From Megamerina dolium (taxonomy: Eukaryota; Arthropoda; Insecta; Diptera; Megamerinidae), in assembly GCA_963854835.1 (NCBI GenBank), contig OY978525.1, positions 98,783,388-98,847,387 of the forward strand: a stretch of 64,000 nucleotides of DNA. Reading direction: 5' to 3'. Shown in pieces: positions 58,963 to 64,000 of this stretch. A program made the position numbers and the translations under genes. The notes under the pieces are model-generated. The model made no database searches. It was not told the origin of the DNA and saw only the letters and a program-made list of their open reading frames with translations. Every line of letters starts with the position of its first letter. The stretch's first letter is position 1.

Positions 58963-59214
58963 TTAGTACGTTGTTACACAGGCAGTCATTTAACCGATAT
59001 TCCTTATGATTGTACGTTCAATTTATCACTTAACATTTTAAATTTCTTTATTAAGTGTATTTAGACTTATTGAATTTTATTGCCCTTGTGACATCGGCCT
59101 AATAAAGTCATTTTTAGAACTTACGCTCTTTTCATATTGCTATTGGGAGTGATTGAGAGAGACTTTTGCTATTTTTAGAACCTGCCCTCTTCCCTTATTG
59201 ATATTACGGAGAAT

Positions 59215-59615
59215 AAGACAATATGTAGAAAGTAGGTTTAGCATGACCAATTTTTGTGAAGTAAACAAGTATTAGATTATAAACATTTAAAATAGAATAT
59301 AATTTGGTGAATCAGTCGTTTGTTTCTAGTAACAAATTTTTCCTATGCAATATTAATCCAAATGTCAAATGTGGTTGTCCTAGGTGGAAGACTATCTGAG
59401 TTATGACGATTTGAAGCTAAACCAAATTTCACGACTTTCTTACCTTAGTGTCTTACATTTTGTTCAAGTTATTATGCGAACCAAACAGGTGACAGAAGGA
59501 CGTACATATGGGTATTTTTAATTTAAGCGTCACTGACTAGGAATATATATATAATTTTCTATATCTCTGCAGCTTACTTGTAGTGGTTACAAACATCTGA
59601 CCAAAATGAACCCAA
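59215..59615 (+). repeat. Worn copy of the 298-bp-unit repeat family
   Basis: Keeps AGTAGGTTTAGC, TGTGGTTGTCCTAG, the ACAGGTGACAGA-GGACG phrase and ACAAACATCTGACC-AAATGAA from the family's right half. It has neither the tandem core nor the ends. Confidence 0.65.
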
Positions 59616-59619
59616 CCAG

Positions 59620-62460
59620 GTTATTAAAATAAAACAATATCGAAATTTCGACAAAAAAATGCTGATAATATTGTACTAATATGGAAGTAGCGTCTGCTTT
59701 CATAAGTATAATATAATATCCATCGAAATCATTACATACTGATAATATTTTTGCCCACCATCCAAATTAGTTTCCGTATATGCAAAATCTGGCAACTTGA
59801 TGTGTGCGTGCGAAAAAAAAGTTCTCTTTTACCAAATACATACCAAATAATTCTTTGGAAATTCTCTCAATCCTCTCAGTATCTCAATATTATAACTTGT
59901 TTTTGCTAATAACCGCTGTAGCAACCAACAACAACAACAATGTACCTAAATATCGAATAAAAAGCTTACCAAGTACATATTACAATATATTTTATATTTT
60001 CTTCTACATACATACTTATATATCTCGTGTTGTTGTACGTAGTATGTCATCACATCACAGTGTGTTCTTGGAGAATGTTACTTTATATACATATGTATAT
60101 ATGTATGTGTAAATATATAAATTTTTTTCGTTCTTATAAATTTTCTACTGTGGTAGACGCTGTTATTACTTTTCCATTCATTCTCCGGTTTGTTGTGTTT
60201 TGTCATAATCAGTTTCTGCGCGGTATAACTGCAGGGTGGATGTGTATTTTTGTGAACTTTATCGGAAATTCGTTGGAAATTCGTGTATATTTCTTGTGAA
60301 AGAAACTGGCTTATTGTTAAGGGTTTTACATTTCATGTTCGTTCTTATTGATATTTGCTCTTAAGTATATCCTATTTTTGTGTACTCTATGTCAGTGCGT
60401 GCGTGTGTGTGTGTGTGTGTATATACTATAAATAGAAAATTCAGGAAGATAAAATTATACGTACATAGATGTGTTGATGAAAAAGTAAATGGATAATTTG
60501 AACATTGGCAATTACTTTACACACCTGGGTACCTATGTACATTTTAAAATAGGAGAAATTGTCAGTAACATTCCCATGTTATTTTCGAAAATTGCGTGTG
60601 AACATTCTTTTGTAACAAAGAAAAAGACAAAAAATATATATATTATAAATATATGTGTATATCTACTTAAGTACAATGGGAGCAACAGATTTATATTCTT
60701 TATATCGTTACAACCTATGACAATAATCATCACCTTGATAATTACCATTGAAATCTTGAACAATGTATGAACAAAGTTGAATGGCACAAAAAAGCACAGC
60801 GACATACCATGACGGTCCCATTAAGGAGTTTTTTTTGTCATGAAGTACCATTTTCCATGCTAAATTTTCGCTTTATGTTACAGTAAAGCCTCTTTTAAGT
60901 ACCCTTTCTGCTTAAGTGTCTTATTAATTGCAACAGGGAACCGTTCAGTTCAAGAGTTTCTGCAAATGTGGTCGTTCCACTATTCCATACTCCCTCTTAT
61001 AATCCCTATTTTAATATAGTTTGATAACAACTGTGTCATTACATACTTTACATACATACATATGTATATGCATCTACATATATGATTGTTATATTGCGGT
61101 ACTAATATTTATTGTACATAAATAGAAAGCTATTATGGGTACCCCAAAAATGGTAATGGCAAGACATGCCATATAACCCCAAAACATAAATTTAAAGCGA
61201 AACAAATAGAAAAAGCTATTAAATTGGCATGACTGTTACTATTTAAGTATGACTAATATTTATATATGTACATGCATATATACATACCTAATTTACCATA
61301 TATGTATGTATACCAACTGTCAGCTGAAAAAGAACATAGACAGTGAAAGTGGGTCTTTTTGGATTCTCAAACAATGTAAATCAGAAGCTACAATTTTAAT
61401 TTCAGTTAAAAGCCCGCTTAACAACTAACACGCAAATAAATTATATATGAACGATTCGTAGTCGTTTTATGATTTTAAAATTATAAATTTTGTTTTAGTG
61501 TAGGAGTTGTTATATTTTGCTCTTAAGTATTACCATAAATATTGAAATATACACTTCTAGTTGCTTCATAAAATTCTCGTATATTATGAACGTTTGCCTT
61601 CAAACAAGGCTTATGCCTGTCTGAATGTTTATCGATCGCTGGAGCATCAGGGTTGACTTACAAGTAAAATGTTATTGAGAATTTTTCACGAAATTTCCAA
61701 AATTTTCTATGATAAATATTAGCCCGGCATCTTGGCGACACCAACGTAGCATACTACCAGATTACTCTCAATTTATCTCCCAATATTTTAGTATCGTTCC
61801 TTAAGCAGACGGTTTGTATATTGAATGCAGGTTGAATTTTTGTTTGTTTCTCTATTCCGCCATTATTAATAAATGTTTTTATTTTAAAGTACCAAAAGGA
61901 TACATTCACTTTTTTCATTGAAAATAATTGGCGCGTATTCATAATCAAAATTAAGTTCCAACTTAAAAATAATATCGACCTTTTTGACAAATTTCCCATA
62001 TAAAAATCGTTGAAAAAGCCACTACTAAATTTAAATAGGAATTTTTGACTATGAATAAGCGCCATTATATTTAAAATTGTATCGATATTTATGACAAGAT
62101 CATTGATTATCAAGTGGAATAAAAACTCCCTTTCAATATCATTCGTAAATCTCAAATAGATGATCACAATCTAAAATTTTAATTAAAAATGAATATAGAT
62201 TTTAATTAATTAATTAATATTTTCCTTATTAAATACAATCATCATACGAATAAATTGTTTTATTTACAAACCCCTTTTAGCACATGCTTGCTTTCATATT
62301 TCGAGCGTGTGGAAAAATGAGCAAATTATCATATTAAAAGAGGAATTAAAATACATACATTAACATATATTTATTGTTAAATCGTATGTTAGAGAGAGAG
62401 AGAGAGAGAGAGCTTAGAAGTATTGATAAGATCAATGTTGCCACATGATTTTAGCCAAAT
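59620..62460. other. Intergenic, microsatellites, no gene seen
   Basis: AT-rich with a (GT)n run at about 60401-60420 and (AG)n at about 62392-62412, plus many TACATA runs. Two frames of 90-137 codons (60027-60299 on +, 61754-62167 on -) lack recognisable domains or splice context and are not called. Confidence 0.45.
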
Positions 62461-62465
62461 ATTTT

Positions 62466-62880
62466 ACATGATTATTCTAATTAAGATATACTACAACCCA
62501 AAGGATCTTTTGTGCAGCCACTGGGTCCACTAAGGCAATTATGTACCATTAATAAATATCGTGCTTTCGGCTTAATTTCAACTAGATGACTGGGATTGAA
62601 GATCATGCTAACTACAATAGACAATTTAGCCTGTGCCTTGCTACTGCACAAAGTCTGTGTAAAGGACTTATTGAGTTTAATATCTTTTCTGCTAAGTTTT
62701 AGAACATCGTCAACCTTAATATATTCAAATTCCAAGATCCTTTTCGACTCCCACATGTCTCTTTGTGTTCTGAAGTTTTTGATCAGGCTTTATCTTTCAC
62801 CTTTGCGTATTAAGTTATGTGTGAAGCTGCTATTTACCCCACAAAAGGGTTCTGGACATATATAAAGGCTATCTTTATCC
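62466..62880 (-). mobile_element. LINE RNase H tail, decayed
   Basis: On the minus strand, near 62845, PEPFCGVNSSFTHNLIRKGE reads as the G-P-E-P-F-C-G block. It continues IKNFRTQRDMWESKRIL and VLKLSRKDIKLNKSFTQTL, where L-S-R-K-D-L is conserved but the following L-L-T-G-H-C is lost. Same class of 3' end as 22000-22565, more decayed. Confidence 0.72.
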
Positions 62881-62987
62881 TATAGTCCGTGGGTCATGAG
62901 TACAACTCTACGCTGAGGCAGCCTTAATATAAAAAAAAAAAATATTTTTTCCTTTAAAGCAGTACTCTGCTTTTCCCAAGTAAAAAT

Positions 62988-63068
62988 CACAGTGATAAAG
63001 CTCTAGAAAAGTGATGTCACCATATAAGTATATCCCTTCTAATATTATCCAAATTTGACACTTGCACA
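62988..63068 (+). mobile_element. SINE fragment, worn
   Basis: AAAGTGATGTCACCATATAA, TATCCCTTCTAATATTATCC and AAATTTGACACTTGCAC match the middle of the SINE body. Head and tail are absent. Confidence 0.6.
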
Positions 63069-63079
63069 TTTCACATTTT

Positions 63080-64000
63080 CAGTTGTGTGATTATTATATA
63101 AATTAATCCAATACCAAAACATACAATCTGGCAACTCAGAATGAGAGTATCGTATCGATGAGAAATTTATGAGAAAAAGAAGCGAATGAAGAAGAAGAAG
63201 ACAAGCACGTGCGCATAATGTTTTCACAACAACATGGCTAAGAAGATGAACCATAGCAACAACAAAAGAACAACAACATGTGCGCAAAAATTGAGCACAT
63301 GCAAATACATATACGTAACGTATAATGTAATATTTATAAGAATCGCAAGCCAGGCAAGGCCATGAAATTTAATAACAATTTTTTTATTGTTTTGAATATT
63401 TTCCTTATCGTGTTATTGTTGTTGTTGTTGTTATTATAATTATTCATACAGCTTTTTTTTGTATTATTTACCCAACCCGAAAAATTGACATCTACTCATA
63501 TGACATAATAGTAACGTCAACTTCAGACATCAATAAGAACAACAATTGAATAGGAATTGTGATAACAGCGCCAGACATGTATAACATCTATGTAAAGTAG
63601 TTAACAGAATTGAAAGAAGCTACTGTTACTGCTAATTCGATTCTGTTATATGAATGTAACATTGACTGTGATTTACTTGATGGTGCAAATGATTCCATCT
63701 TTTAGAATCAGTCCGTTTTTTGAGTTTGTACTGAATTGAGGTAAAAAAGTTACTGCGAATAACGTTTACTACGACAAATAAGTAATATATATATATGTAC
63801 TATATGCATGTCTATAAGTGAAAATATATGAAGTGTTTGTTTTTTGATGTTTAATATTTACAAGTATATGTAAATTAGTCAATTTAAAAGTTTGCTATTT
63901 TTTGTTTTGTTTTTTTTTTTTTTCAAATCAATGCATATTCACTGAAAGCCTAGTGTGAAAGGAAGGTTGAAGGAAATTTGTAGAATTATTATAATATGCA
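63080..64000. other. Intergenic, low complexity, no gene seen
   Basis: AT-rich, with GAAGAAGAAG triplets near 63186-63201 and TTGTTGTTG near 63416-63431. No gene signal. Confidence 0.5.

Noticed and set aside
61754..62167. 137-codon open frame on the minus strand
   Set aside because: It is the longest simple frame in the window, but is AT-driven (I, N, F, K rich), with no domain or splice sites found. Left uncalled.

Overview
The window is animal (insect) DNA, not bacterial: it is strongly AT-rich, has one gene split into short exons with GT/AG introns, many microsatellites, and dozens of decayed transposon pieces. The gene is a cytochrome b561 clearly of dipteran type. The mix of repeats (Tc1/mariner relics, tRNA-derived SINEs, R1/LOA- and RTE-like LINE ends, runs of ACAT and TATG) fits a higher fly, and I infer a tephritid-like fruit fly. 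The species cannot be fixed from this sequence alone.

Only one host gene can be supported. It lies on the + strand and spans at least 17397-52482. Two alternative first coding exons (1a at 17397-17518, 1b at 29282-29331) end in the same codon phase and both join a compact 3' block of four coding exons (51424-51647, 51721-51949, 52097-52261, 52341-52482). The 1a form encodes 293 residues and the 1b form 269. Both carry six predicted membrane helices and the four conserved histidines that hold the two b-type haems. The first intron is about 33.9 kb (from 1a) or 22.1 kb (from 1b). A weak third first-exon candidate starts at 51208.

Region by region: 1-17.3 kb is upstream sequence holding LINE, SINE, mariner and foldback elements, a three-unit repeat (4.8-5.4 kb) and a GAGA tract about 360 bp before exon 1a. 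17.5-51.4 kb is the giant intron, full of transposon relics: at least five mariner-type copies, five LINE pieces, SINEs, a 674-bp terminal-inverted-repeat (TIR) element, hairpin repeats and a 1.8-kb repeat with a 298-bp tandem core. 51.4-52.9 kb is the compact coding block and 3' UTR. 52.9-64 kb is downstream intergenic DNA with a Harbinger-like element, two more full-size SINE copies, a second large copy of the 298-bp-core repeat in the opposite orientation, and a LINE end.

The most interesting non-genic pattern is a tRNA-derived SINE family (seven large copies, two fragments). One head and body is followed by either of two unrelated 3' tails. One tail ends in TAACC repeats, and a LINE 3' end in this same window ends the same way, which suggests the SINE borrowed the tail of its LINE partner. 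No wholly new multi-gene system is visible.
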